Assembly (NCBI GenBank): GCA_963995525.1
Contig: OZ023205.1
Span: 47,731,748 to 47,795,747, forward strand
Source of the DNA: Escarpia spicata
Taxonomy: Eukaryota > Annelida > Polychaeta > Sabellida > Siboglinidae
DNA: 64,000 nt
Direction of reading: 5' to 3'
In this document: one piece after another, positions 38,801-51,500 of the stretch
Layout of the letters: each line of letters begins with the position of its first letter
Position numbering within the stretch: position 1 is the first letter of the stretch
The notes under the pieces: generated by a model
What the model was told of the DNA's origin: nothing
The model's input: the letters and a program-made list of their open reading frames with translations, nothing else
Databases searched by the model: none
Translations under genes and position numbers: made by a program

Positions 38801-41800
38801 GACATGTATGCCGATGACTCGACACTGTATACGGCCGGCAAATGTGTTGCAGACATAAACCGGTCACTAACAACTCACTCAAAACCACTGTACAACTGGA
38901 TAAACGAAAATCGAATGATTCTAAACGCCGATAAGACAGAGTGCATGCTACTTGGCACCAGGCAGAAATTACAACGTGCAAGTCCGAACTTCTGCGCACA
39001 TGGCAACTGTATCGTAACACCCGTCCAGGCCCACAAATTACTTGGCTTATACGTCGACAGTAACCTAACTTGGAATGCACATGTGACAAAGCTATGCTCC
39101 AAGCTGCGGAGTCGGTTGTATTTGTTCAACCAAGTGAAACGCTTAATGCCGCTACGTGCAAGGAAACTATATTTCTCAGGGATGGTGCAACCATTGATTG
39201 ACTACGGCTGCGTCATATGGGGTAGTTGCGGACACGTTTTGCTGTCGAACGTTCATAAGATGATGAAGCAGTTTGCACGTGTAAATTTTAATGTGAAAGA
39301 CCGGCGACAAGTTTCAACAGTGACACTATTTCGCTCTCTAGGATGGTTGCCAATTGATGTTCGCATACGTTACTTCACTGCCATAGTAATGTATAATATC
39401 ATGCATGGGCAAGCCCCGGCCTACCTTGTAGACCTATTTACATTAAACAATAGTGTACATGATCATCACACCCGCGGCTGCACAAACATTCGTGTTCACA
39501 AGTACAACCTGGCCGTAGGCCAGCGCACATTTGCTTATAGGGGTGCGAAACTATGGGACACTATCCCGGAATCTATACAGAATGCCAATAGTGTAGATAC
39601 CTTTAAAACAGTCTTTTTAAATTTCTCAAGAAGGATGTATACAATTGTTTGCACTTTTCAATTGATATGCCTGAATGAATAATTATTTTAAATGATGAAT
39701 TGTTTTAATTCATTCATCTTGATCTTATTGACTATTAATATTGATTTTAATCTTTATAGAACTGGTAATTGTATTCATGATGTTGTTTTATTTGTAGTGT
39801 CATATTAATAATTTATTATTTAATTTATTTTTATTAATTTACTTTATTATTATTGTTATTGTTGTGAATTGTATATTTTATAAAAGCTGTGTAAATGTTG
39901 ATGTAAGAATGTAGTGTGAGACGGCCCATTGAAAATCACGATATAACGTGACATGGTCACCATCAATAAATAAAGCTTTTACTACTTTACAACTACTTGT
40001 GTCGAGCCGGTGACCTAATGATGCTTAAAGATCCTTAGATTTTGGCATGTTGAGTAATTAATATACAGTACAGCATGACAAAATAATGGCTTGGCAAAAT
40101 ATAGTGGATGGTTATTATTATTATTATTATTACTAGCATTTCTATAGTGCCATATCTCCGGGACCAGCCCGTTCATAGGCGCGTACACACATTGTAAGAT
40201 GTACATGGAAACAAATGTAAAAATATATATGTATAAAGATGCCGGTAAATAGAATAATTATTAAGATTGACAAGATTGTATATATATAATGTGACTAAAA
40301 TACATGACATATTTGCACAAATATTAATATAATTAATTAAAAGAATATATATTATGATATATAAAATTATATTAAAAGATAAATAATAATAAATAAATTA
40401 AAATACATTATATAATATAAATAAATTAAATGATTAAATACATGTTCATAAAAAGTGTCCTACAGCACAGTTCCTCAGTCGATGTACGCCTGCTTAAATA
40501 GATACGTTTTAAGGCAAGTTTTGAATTTATCCAAAGTCTCTATTTGACGAACGTTTATTGGTAGAGCGTTCCAGAGCGTAGGTCCAGACATGGAGAAAGC
40601 TCGTCTGCCGTAGCCCTCTAAGTTGTAGCGCGGGACTACAAGCAGATGTAGATCAGCAGATCGGAGGTTGCGGGTGGGCGTATACGGTATTATGAGATCT
40701 TGGATATACGCTGGAGCATGACCATGTAAAGCCATGAAAACAAGGACCAGCAGTTTGTACTGGATACGCCAGCGAACTGGAAGCCAGTGCAGTTCGACCA
40801 GCACAGGTGTTATGTGCTGGTGCTTTCGGTGTCTTGAAATTAGTCTTGCTGCCGAGTTCTGTACCATCTGCAATTTGTTCATAAGTGGCTCGGTGATGCC
40901 GTACAGGACCGCGTTACTGTAGTCCAGCCACGATGTCACCAGGGCATGGACTAGTGTCTTACATGCATCATTTTAGTCCAGAGTCGATTGTAATGTTTCC
41001 GATGTTACATCCGCATACCCTAACACACGAAACGTCTTGCAGGTGTTTACGATTTGGTGCCAAGATGATAATAGCCTCGGTCTTGTTGGATGGTTGACCA
41101 ATTTTTTTCATGTGATCAATTAAAAATAATCCGTAGAATTGACAAAAGAATATTTTTGTCTATAAAAAATAGGCATTAATAATTGGCATGAAATAAAAAT
41201 GTTCAGAGAGTGGGCATCGCTGGGGGTGAAGCTAAGTCAAATGCACATATTATTAGACCATACAACATTTAAATGTTTTGTCAGGACTCCCACTACTTAC
41301 CTAACTCATTTTGGAAATGTGTACATTTATGATATTATGGTGTACCAACCAACACATCATTCCAACGATCTAATTCTACAGTGGCCTGATATTGTTTTTG
41401 TTTTTGTTTCAGACAGCTTCACAAGATCAGTTAGTAAAGGTTCGAAGAAGATTCCCATCCCACGTTCATGTCTCCCTCCTCCACCACCACTTCCACCTCC
41501 GAACCCACCAGTGGCGCCATCTTGTAGCAGGACAAAAAGCAAGCGGAACCTCCCACCACCACCACCACCTGGTGGCAAAAAGTCAGAGCTTTCGATGCTT
41601 GTCGATGTCGGTGGTATGGAACAAAGTGACAGGACAGTTTGTGACGATGAGGTTGACAAAGGCGTCGCAGATCATAAACATTCGTCGTGCACAGATCATG
41701 TGATTAAAAGATTGGAGAGTGATGAGATGGCAGTGTTGTGTACAACGCAGAATCATACAATAAAGTCAGAGAAGTTTTACACGGTGTCATCGAGAGATCG

Positions 41801-42471
41801 CAACATTGTCAGTTGTTCGCTCGGTAATCGGTTATCGACGTCGTCATCGTTGTCGGTGATTATGGTGAATATAAACTTGGATGACCAGGTTGATCCTGCA
41901 GTGACACCCCCCTCTACCTCAGGTCATACAGCTGGTGGTGATTCGTCAAAAACAAAACAGAACGTGGCGCCTAAGCCGAAACCAAGGCTGCATCGCCCGT
42001 CTGCTGTTGTATCTGGGGTTGTTAGTGTTGTTTCCACAGATGATAGTCAATCACAGGTGTGTGAAAGGACACACGAAGCGGAGGTGTCACCTCAGCTTTC
42101 AGGGTTGAAAGACCAGTGCAGGATTGTTAGCAAGACATCTGTCACGCACCAACGGGTCAAGCCGCCGCCACCGCCAAAGAAACCTGCCGTTGGGAAATTG
42201 CTGCGGACAAAAATAAATAGAAGTGCGGGGGACAGCTCAGACGATGGACTGACACCACATCGGCAGGTAGGAGGAGAGTGCTTGTGTGCTGCAGGATATG
42301 TTTCTGAAGGGTGCATGTGTGTTTCTTTGTAGATTATAGTGAGTTTTGTGTGTGCTTTGTGTGTGTTTGTTGTTGCTGTGATGTGTGTGTGTTTGTGTGT
42401 GCGTGCGTGTGTGTCTGTACATGTGTGTGTGTTTGTGTGTGCGTGCGTGTTTGTCTGTACATGTGTGTGTA

Positions 42472-42511
<40 letters not shown>

Positions 42512-45500
42512 TATGTCTCTGTCTATCTGTCTGTCTGTCTGTCTGTCTATCCATTTTCTGACAGTCTGCTATCAGTCAGTCAGCCAGCCAGACAATCTGT
42601 CAGTCTCACCCAGTCAGTGGGTCTGTCTGTCGGTTTCTGTCTTTCTGTCACTCAGTCTGTCTGTATGCTAGTATATCTGTCTGCCTGTCTGCCCGCCTGC
42701 CCGCCCGCTCGCCCGCCCGTCCGTCCGTCCGTCTGTTAATGTGCACCTGTCAGTCCATCTGTGTACATTGATTGAAGCATTACAAATGTACATGGCACTA
42801 TGTTCTACTCTAAGTTTGTAACAAACACGTCACTGAATTAGAAACACCTCAATTTTTTTTTTTTTACCAGGATTCATCTCCAGAAACAAGACCCGTTCCA
42901 CCTCGAAGGACTAAACACAAACTGACTAAATCACAACAGGTGACAGTACCACCTGACGAAGAGTGTAGTGACAAAATGATTGCATCTGGATTTGTAACAT
43001 CAGACGTAACTATTCGTCACAAAGAAGATCTCGCAGGGGGTGCCACTGATGGCAGAATGAGGTCGAAGCACCAACGTATGCCAAAGATGAACTCTTTCAC
43101 GACAGAAGATCTCGATATATTCCAGAGTAAGTCTTTTTGCTAGACTATTTTGTTGTGCGATACAAATTTGTTGATTCGATTTTGGAGGGATAGGGGAAAC
43201 ATTTTGAGTACTCATGTGTTGGAATCAGTAATAAGTTATTTTAATTTTTGTTAATTGAACAGTAATTTTAAATGATAATGTCAGTTACAGAGACTTACAG
43301 TATAGTTGCAGCCAACATTCCAGACATTACCAAACGGAAGAGAAATGCTTACAAACCATTCAGTTCACTGCATGCCCAGTTAGCATTATGATAAGATTAA
43401 GACATGTTTATATTGAGATTTCAGTTCACTGCATGCCTAGACTGTGTGACATCCACCTATAAAAAGTTCCTATTACAGAGTACTGTGTTGTATTATGGAA
43501 GGAATAACCACAGTTGGTGAAAGAGATCCCACTAAATACAACTAACAGAAAGAGCTCTGGCAATCGTTTCACCATTTCGCAATCTACAGTCCTGTTTCGT
43601 TTTACTTGTGAGTCTTGTGGTTTGGAGTGAGTTATATATGCAAGTCATGTATGACCTTGTACCACAATTACTTGTGGCCAATTATATTATTAACATACAA
43701 CGAACAGTTGTTCTATGGAAACGTAATTATAGGAACAAAATAGTGTGTGTGTGTATCACACTGGCATCGGAAAGAAATTAATATTGAGGGGGCTGAGCCT
43801 GGATCTTCAGTTTGACATTTAGCTGTCGGTTTGGTCAGACATAACATACGGGGGTGCTGATGTTTTAAATTTTTGCCTTGCCTCTCATTTAACACTTCGG
43901 ACGCTGTCAGACATTTGAAAATGGGTTGTGCAGTTAAAATGTTAAACATTTTCCGGGATTATGTTCAACATTTTGTAATGAAAAATAAGGGGTGCATAAA
44001 TTATATTTCAAATTAATTATTCAAAATGTTAATCCAAAGGAATAACTGGAATTGGCAATCACCCACATTTATCACCCAAAAAACTCTAAGCAAAGCTAAG
44101 CTCTCTCAACATTGAGGGTTGATCCCCAAGCCCCTCCCTTGGTTCCTATGTATATACAGGTGTATATATATATATAATAATATTATATATATATATATAT
44201 ACTGGGCTACCTCTAGTAATAAATTTCCTTTAGCAAAGTTGGCTGATGGCCTGAACATTTCTTTAGCCAAATTCTTTTGGTGTTAGCCAAAATTAAACGA
44301 ACACCATACCACCTTAAACGGGCCGATTAGACATTTAGAAATGCTCCCAGTATTTGCCACACAGATAATATACAATGTGTGTCTGTTCAGGCCGGCTTCA
44401 ATTATTACCAGCTTATACAAAGAGCAGCTCTTGTGTGCATGTAAATAAAAAATGTACATCCAGGTCAAATATCAAGTTTGCAATAAACACTATTTAAACT
44501 TCTTCAAATAATTATCTTGTGATAAGTTGTAAGGTGTTTGTTTAAAAGTGTACACTAGTGAACAACTATTTTGATATTTTGAACAATAAATGTTTATTGA
44601 CATTTAATAAACACCGTCTTTGATATTTGATATTGATTCACTTCATAGAAAAGCACTAGTTCAACATGTACTACATTGGCATTATTAACATGATTACATG
44701 ACAACAGAATTTGAACATTCATCAGTAAATGTTTTAGACTAATCAAATATGGTACATGATCGTATTATAGTAATTACTTTTCATCAACACCAATAACAGT
44801 CTAACATACAGCATGTACTGTGACTATTCATTACAAAATATGACATTCATCACTTCAACAACATAAAAATGGGCAGTTGTCATCTATATATCTGATAATT
44901 CATACATCATATGCAGAAATTGTTTTTACAAATATGGAACTAAATTCTATTAGATAATAAACATTCATCTAATAATATAAACAGTGGGCACTAAAATGCA
45001 TGTATCTGAAATCTGAACAGTACATACAGCCTTAGCACAATGTAAATTCGTTGGAAATTCCATGCATTTCTAAAAAATTGTCAGTGTTAAAATAAAAAAC
45101 TAATTAACATAATTATCTGGAGGGTGTTCAGTACATTGAAATATTGAAACATTTTAATTTTTGAGTTGTGACAATTGAGAAAAGCAAGTCTTAGCCCCTT
45201 TGTACCTATATATGATGCTTACGACAGAACTGTTTAAAGCTGATTGACCGATTGCTTCATACAGTGCTGCCACCTAGAGGATTCTTTATAATTTCTGAAT
45301 TCAGTTCTCTGGTGCAGTCAGGTGACTTACAAAAGTAATGATCACTGATTTTCCAGTTTTGTTTTATGTCTGTGCAGAGCCCAATGCCAACAAGAGTAAG
45401 TTGGCAGACATCTCAGATGGCAGTGATCGAGAGTTGCCCGAAGACTCCACAAAAAAGGATCGGAAACCAAGTGTCAAAAGGTCAAAGTCAGCTGGGGTGA

Positions 45501-48500
45501 ACTTTGCCGGGAAAAAGTCGGCTCTGGCTGTTAAGCCTCAAGGTAGGGTGACGGATACCACGGTCATATACATGTTAGATCATTTTGCTGTGTGCTATGC
45601 CTTATTCTGTCTCTGCCTTTTCGCATTCTCTCCCATAATTATACGTTCTGTCTGTCCCCATCATTTGCTATATTCTCCCCCTCCTTCTCCCTCCTGTTCC
45701 TCTGCTTGTCCCTGTCACCTCCCTCCCCTCCCTCCCCTCCCTCCTCTCCCTACCTTCCCTCCCCTCCCTCGCCTCCCTCCCCTCTCTCTCTTTCCCTCCC
45801 TCCCCTCCTCTCCCTCCTCTCCCTCCCCTCCCTCCCCTCCCTCCCCTCCCTCGCCTCCCTCCCCTCCTTCCCTTCCTCCCCCTCCCTCCCACTCCCTCCC
45901 CCTCCATCCCCCTCCCTCCCTCCCCTCCATCCCCCTCACTCCCTCCCCTCCATCTCCCTCCCCTCTCTCCTCCTCCCTCCCCTCCCTCCTCCTCCCTCTT
46001 ATTGTATTGTGTATTATATATGTAGAATTACTGTGAAATTGTAAATGCATTCTAACAGGTAAATTGTTTTGTGTAGGAAAATTTCCAAATAAATAATTCA
46101 TAGTAAAGATATTTATATGACTTGTAATGTGGTGAATATAAAAGTTTAATTGAATTGTATGTGAGTCTTATTGTAAAGTCAAAATATATGTTTGGCTTGA
46201 TTTTTTCAGTTGCCAAAAAGCCACAGGTTCCTGGGAAACCAGTGAAACCCAAGCCTTCATGTGTGGTTCAACCCAAAGATGATGACAGCGGTAAGAGTGA
46301 TACAAACGAAAACACAAATATGACAACTGCACTTCAGATGAAAGCCGAAGTTGCCATGGAAGATGTCACTGAGACAAAACCAGATCTAAAACCAGGGAGA
46401 AACATTGCAGAGGCAGAACCAATGCAACAGGATGCAAAAGTATCCAAAGGAAAAAAGTCAAAACCTTTGAAGGTGAGCTACTGCTCACCTTCAAAGGTTT
46501 TGACTTTCAAAGGTATCACAAAAACAACGTGGTTCATAGACTCAGATGGCGAAAGTAAAGACTCGGATGCAGAAAAACCGACAGACACTGCCACTGTTGA
46601 CGACAAACGTCACTTGGTAGAACCTTGTTCCGTGTCATCGGCATCACCGACATCACCAACGCGGGAAAATATGGACTACGAGAACATTCCCGACAATAGT
46701 CACATCTATGGAAATATCGAAATCAGACGGAATCATGCTGGAAGAAATGACATCGTCGACATGGTCGGGGAGCGTGAATGGAGCCCTCTGTTGGACTTTA
46801 ATGTTCCACGTGCTGATAGTAATGACATGTTAGAGAACCTTGCGTCAGACAAGAACATCTATGAGGAAGTGGACGTGGAAGACGATCATGAATTTCGACG
46901 TCGCTCGCTACAGGTATGGCAGACATATTCTCACCAGTATACACTAGTTGTCTAATTAATGGTTCATGGTAGCTCAACCGTTAGAGCGCCGATTGTTTAT
47001 TGACAGGATGTTTAGGTACACCTACTGTCAATTTGAGACTTGGGATAGTTTTATGTGTCTCATATTGCCTGTCAACTACTAGTTCAAAAGATGTCACAAA
47101 TTTATCATGTATGATATATCGTACCAATACAACATCAAACATTTCTTCCTTTTAATCCTCCCAAAAGTTTAGGTAATGGAAACATCATTATTATAATAAA
47201 TTTCTTAATTATTTGTGTAATAAAAATATTATTATAAGTATTATTAAGTATTTAAATAATATAAATATTATTACTATAAGTTTTAATAAGTATTTATATA
47301 TAAGTATTATAAGTATTTTCCACTTGTTGGATGCACTCTATTGTCTTACTCTTTCTGTCTGTAGAAGTCTTGCCATAAGTCCAGTCGCAGCAGCCACAGA
47401 GGGGAGGATGAAGACCTGACCTCTGATGAAGAGGACTACTTCGACGACGACAGCTTCTCGGAAAGCGATGATGAGTTTGACCAGGAGCTCCTCAATCAAC
47501 TCTCAATGGTACTGTAGTTTGAGGAAAGGCATACATTCACATGGCAACAACAGAACATTGTGATTTGATGCTTAAGTGCCAGAATAATAGGATTTCAGTT
47601 GATTTTTTATTTTTACATACAATTATTACATCATGCAGTTTCAATGAGAGCTTGGTGTGCTTTACATTAGAAAATACAAAATATAAGTTTTTAAACTATA
47701 CTTAGCAAATATATGTGAAATGGTTAAAGTTGGTATTCATTTATGTCACCAGGTTGATTAATTATGTAATCAATTATAAACAGTTATATTTTAGACTTAA
47801 AACAGCAACTACTAAAACACTTTACAAGATAGTGCATTGGAACTGAAAAAATCACTGTTTAGATGTATTCCCTAAGATGTATCATGTCACAGCTGATGTT
47901 AATTTATGAACTATTGAAAATAAGATTCTTGGCATGATGTTACCCAATGTCTTAGTATAAATGTTGTTCTACAGTAGATTTGTTTATAAAAAAAGCTAAT
48001 AATTTCACGGTGCTGTTTTGATCATTTATTTAGATCAGACATTTGGAAGGAGACATCTCAAAAATACGCTAATGATATTTGCTTATAGGATAAGATTGAT
48101 TCATTTCAAGCTGCTAAGATAACCCGTGTAATATGCTGTCATGTTTTTCTGTTTTGTAGCACAGCGAACAACGTGAGGAGGAAGGGGAACCAAAGAGCAA
48201 ACTGGAGCATATTGCTCACGAGCTGCTCTCTACCGAGATCTCTTATGTCAACAAACTCTACCTGGTTGACCAAGTAAGTTGGACACAGATCACCATTTAC
48301 TTCCCGGTTCATACCCTGTGTGTAAACAGCCAGACTATGACACTACTGCTGCACACAGGCTGATGTTGTTAATTGCTGGATGACAACAAAGTCACAGGTC
48401 AGTGGTGGGACGATTCCTGTGTATAGAAACAGAATCCTGTTTGTTGGGGCAACAAAAGATAGGAATTGTACGATATGACAAGCATAATATGCAGGTCAGT

Positions 48501-51500
48501 GACACAACAAAAATTGAAGTGTACACATTTTGTTAAAACCAAATCATGACTTTGTGCAGATTACGGAATTACCAGACTGACTTTTACCATTGGTTTCAGT
48601 AGGGAAAAATAATAGTGTTCTGTAGCCACTAACGAAAGTACAAAGACTGGTTGCTTTTAATGTAAAATCATGCTGTGTAGTAACTATAATATAAACCGTG
48701 TTGATTATATGATAACCAAATTGTGTTTGACTGAACTACATTTAACGTAATCTGCTGTGACCATTGCCTTCACAATATTACATTGAAACCCCACTTAGTG
48801 GTTACCTCGGTAATAAAATCACTTTGCAATTAAGATCACCCTAGGATAGTCACAAATTATTTCTGTAAAAGCAGGCTAAGAAATTAGTATTGCCAATGTA
48901 GTCATTGCCTGTCAGATCATTTTTGCCCAGTCCTCGGGACATTATTAGTGACATTCCGCTGTACTCTTGTTATGTTGTAGGTGTTCCACTTCCAAATTGT
49001 CACGGAGAATCGCAAGTGTCACATGTTCCCTGATGAAGTCATCCCTGAGATGTTCTCCAACATCAAGAGTATCTACCAGTTCCACCACGACTTCCTGCTG
49101 CCCCGACTCAAGGAGAGAATGGCAGAGTGGTGAGTGATGCCTTCACATCACAGCTATATACATCTCCATCTGAATACGTACACTCGGCAGAATGCTGTTA
49201 GGATATTGCACTGAGGTGACCACGTGACTGACCTTGTGTCCTATGTACATGTGTTAACTGTTTACACTATCTACAAGTCTCAATCACCAACTATTCACTA
49301 GGTCTCTCCGACTGACTCGGCCATGACAACATTGTCTGGCAGGGAGTTCCACGCTACAATAGTCCTTGGCAGGAAGGTGAACTTGTAGGCATCCACACAT
49401 CCTTTCACAACTTTTTAGATCATGCCAAGTCTGTGACAGTTCACAAAACTGAGAAAAAAGCCAACATGCATTCGTGGAGTGAAAGTATCGATTTTTCTTT
49501 TACATTTTTTTAGAAACAATAAATAATTTAAGTAATACAATTTGGAGTTACTATTTTGAAGAAACTGTATTTTATGCATGTTTTGGATTGAGTGGTATAT
49601 GATTTGACACATATCTAACTTTTATGTTCTCTGTCTCAAAACTTGAATTGTTTTGGTGAGTCTGTTCAATCACCCATAACTTTGCAACACATTTAATTAC
49701 GCAGATTTTTGTCGATATCACCGTAACATTGAAATGTTGCCCTATAACATGATACTCATTATTTCATACTGCCAAAATGTACCTTTAGGTCTGAACTATC
49801 CCGACCGTCACAAATACTAAATACGTGTTTGTAAAGCGGGAACAGTGGCGCCACACAGTGGACTAAAATACACTAGTGGTGCATGGCTTGAAAGTGAGCA
49901 GTACTACCTGCGTTTGATAGCACTGCTATGTACAGTGCTCTTAATATTTTGGTAATTCACTAGTATATGCAACAAGCATAATTTGTTACTACACTGTGAA
50001 AATATTATTGAGAAGTAGTTATCTATGGGGGCCTTGTGTTGTCTGTGTTCCTTTTACTCATCCGTCTGTTGCTTATTTAGTCACTCCACTGCCTCTTATG
50101 AAATTTAAAAAATTCAGCATTTTTTATTGTCACCTGCTGCTTTCTGTTCTTTGGCTCTACCTCCGATGTAACTGTGTCCATTTGCAGGGATTCCACCCAG
50201 AGGATAGGTGACGTGATGAAGAAGTTTGCACCATTCCTCAAACTCTACACGGAGTATGTCAAGAACTTTGACCGCGCAATGAATGTCATCGCACAGTGGC
50301 AGGACAAGTCCACGAAGTTTGCTGAGCTCCTTACCTTTCTCCAGGTATGTACCATGTCAACATTGCAACTGCGATTGGAAAGTCTTTCAACTCCTCTTGG
50401 ACATCTTTGTAAAACATGCAGTTTTGTTTGATGAAGTTTGTAACTTTGAAACCATGACATTCTGATGAATGTACAACAAATGGTATGGGGACAGTAACCG
50501 TCTGTGTTTATTTACATTAATAAATTAATGGATGACAAAAGAACCTGTGAAATTGCAAATAATGGCCAGTTGGTTAACTAATATCTATTTTGTACAGAAT
50601 GGTGCCCAGATGTTGTATACCTAAGGTGTCTTTTAAATTTTTTGTAATCATATAGAGTACTTTCCCTGTTGTCAGTTTATGCCTTTTCATTTTGTGCTCA
50701 CAGACCCCAATTGAAATAAGCATTGCTTTTTGGCTTATCCTAGATGGAGGTTAGTTTTTTAGTCACAATATGTTCCTTTTTATTATTCATATTTTGTAAT
50801 TTTTATGCAAATAACTAACGTCTTCATCTTAATAAACAAATACAGATATCTGTTAGATTTGTCTACACACAGATCCTTGATGATTAAGTGAGAGTGCCTA
50901 ATGTGTAAGGCAACTGTTTCCCTAAGGTAATGTGCTCATGTGGAAAATCCGTCATTAAACAGAATCTGTTATCAAGGCAACAGGCTCCTCGTGAAATGTC
51001 ATATTTTAGTTAACTGTCATATCTTAAAAACTACTTGTTCAATGTTGACCAAATTTGCAGTGTCTTAAGTCTATTGAAAAGATTGTCAGATATTAAATAC
51101 TGATCAAATTGCATAACGGTAACCATGGTAACCAGATAATTCTTAGAAATTGTGACGGGGTGGTCCTGTGGATAGTCCCATGGAAAATTGAAATTGTATA
51201 TTTCCATTTTTTATTTTATTAGCAAATGGTGTACTAAGTTGTGCAATGAAGAAGTTTAGCTAAAAAGAGTAATACTTTTGATAAAAAATAATTCTTAATA
51301 TTATCATGTTTAAAAATTATAGACAACTATTACAAATGATATTTTTAACAAATGTTTTATTCTTTATTCATCCAAACTACTTAATTACGCAGCTTAATAT
51401 ATTATTTCTTAAAATACATAACAAAAATGAAAATATATGAATTCATTTTTCCGTAGGATTATCCACAAAACCATCCCATCAGAATTTCCCAAAATTATCT

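Larger units (their letters stand above)
36300..39990 (+). mobile_element. LINE (Jockey/CR1-group), near full length, several frame breaks
   Basis: The APE-type endonuclease can be read in pieces: [14 protein letters not shown] near 36810, FIYRPPNS near 37135, FGDVNIDL near 37230 and [10 protein letters not shown] near 37340. A reverse transcriptase follows in two frames: [14 protein letters not shown], a break near 38560 that damages the first catalytic motif, [31 protein letters not shown] and MYADDSTLY. The C-terminal tail ends near 39680. The 3' end is AT-rich with AATAAATAAAG at 39965. The internal stops make it a dead copy. Confidence 0.85.

Noticed and set aside
45338..46036. Proline/serine-rich protein frame of 232 codons
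   Set aside because: Only the first part is the real exon (45378-45542). The rest is read through a CT-rich intron repeat.
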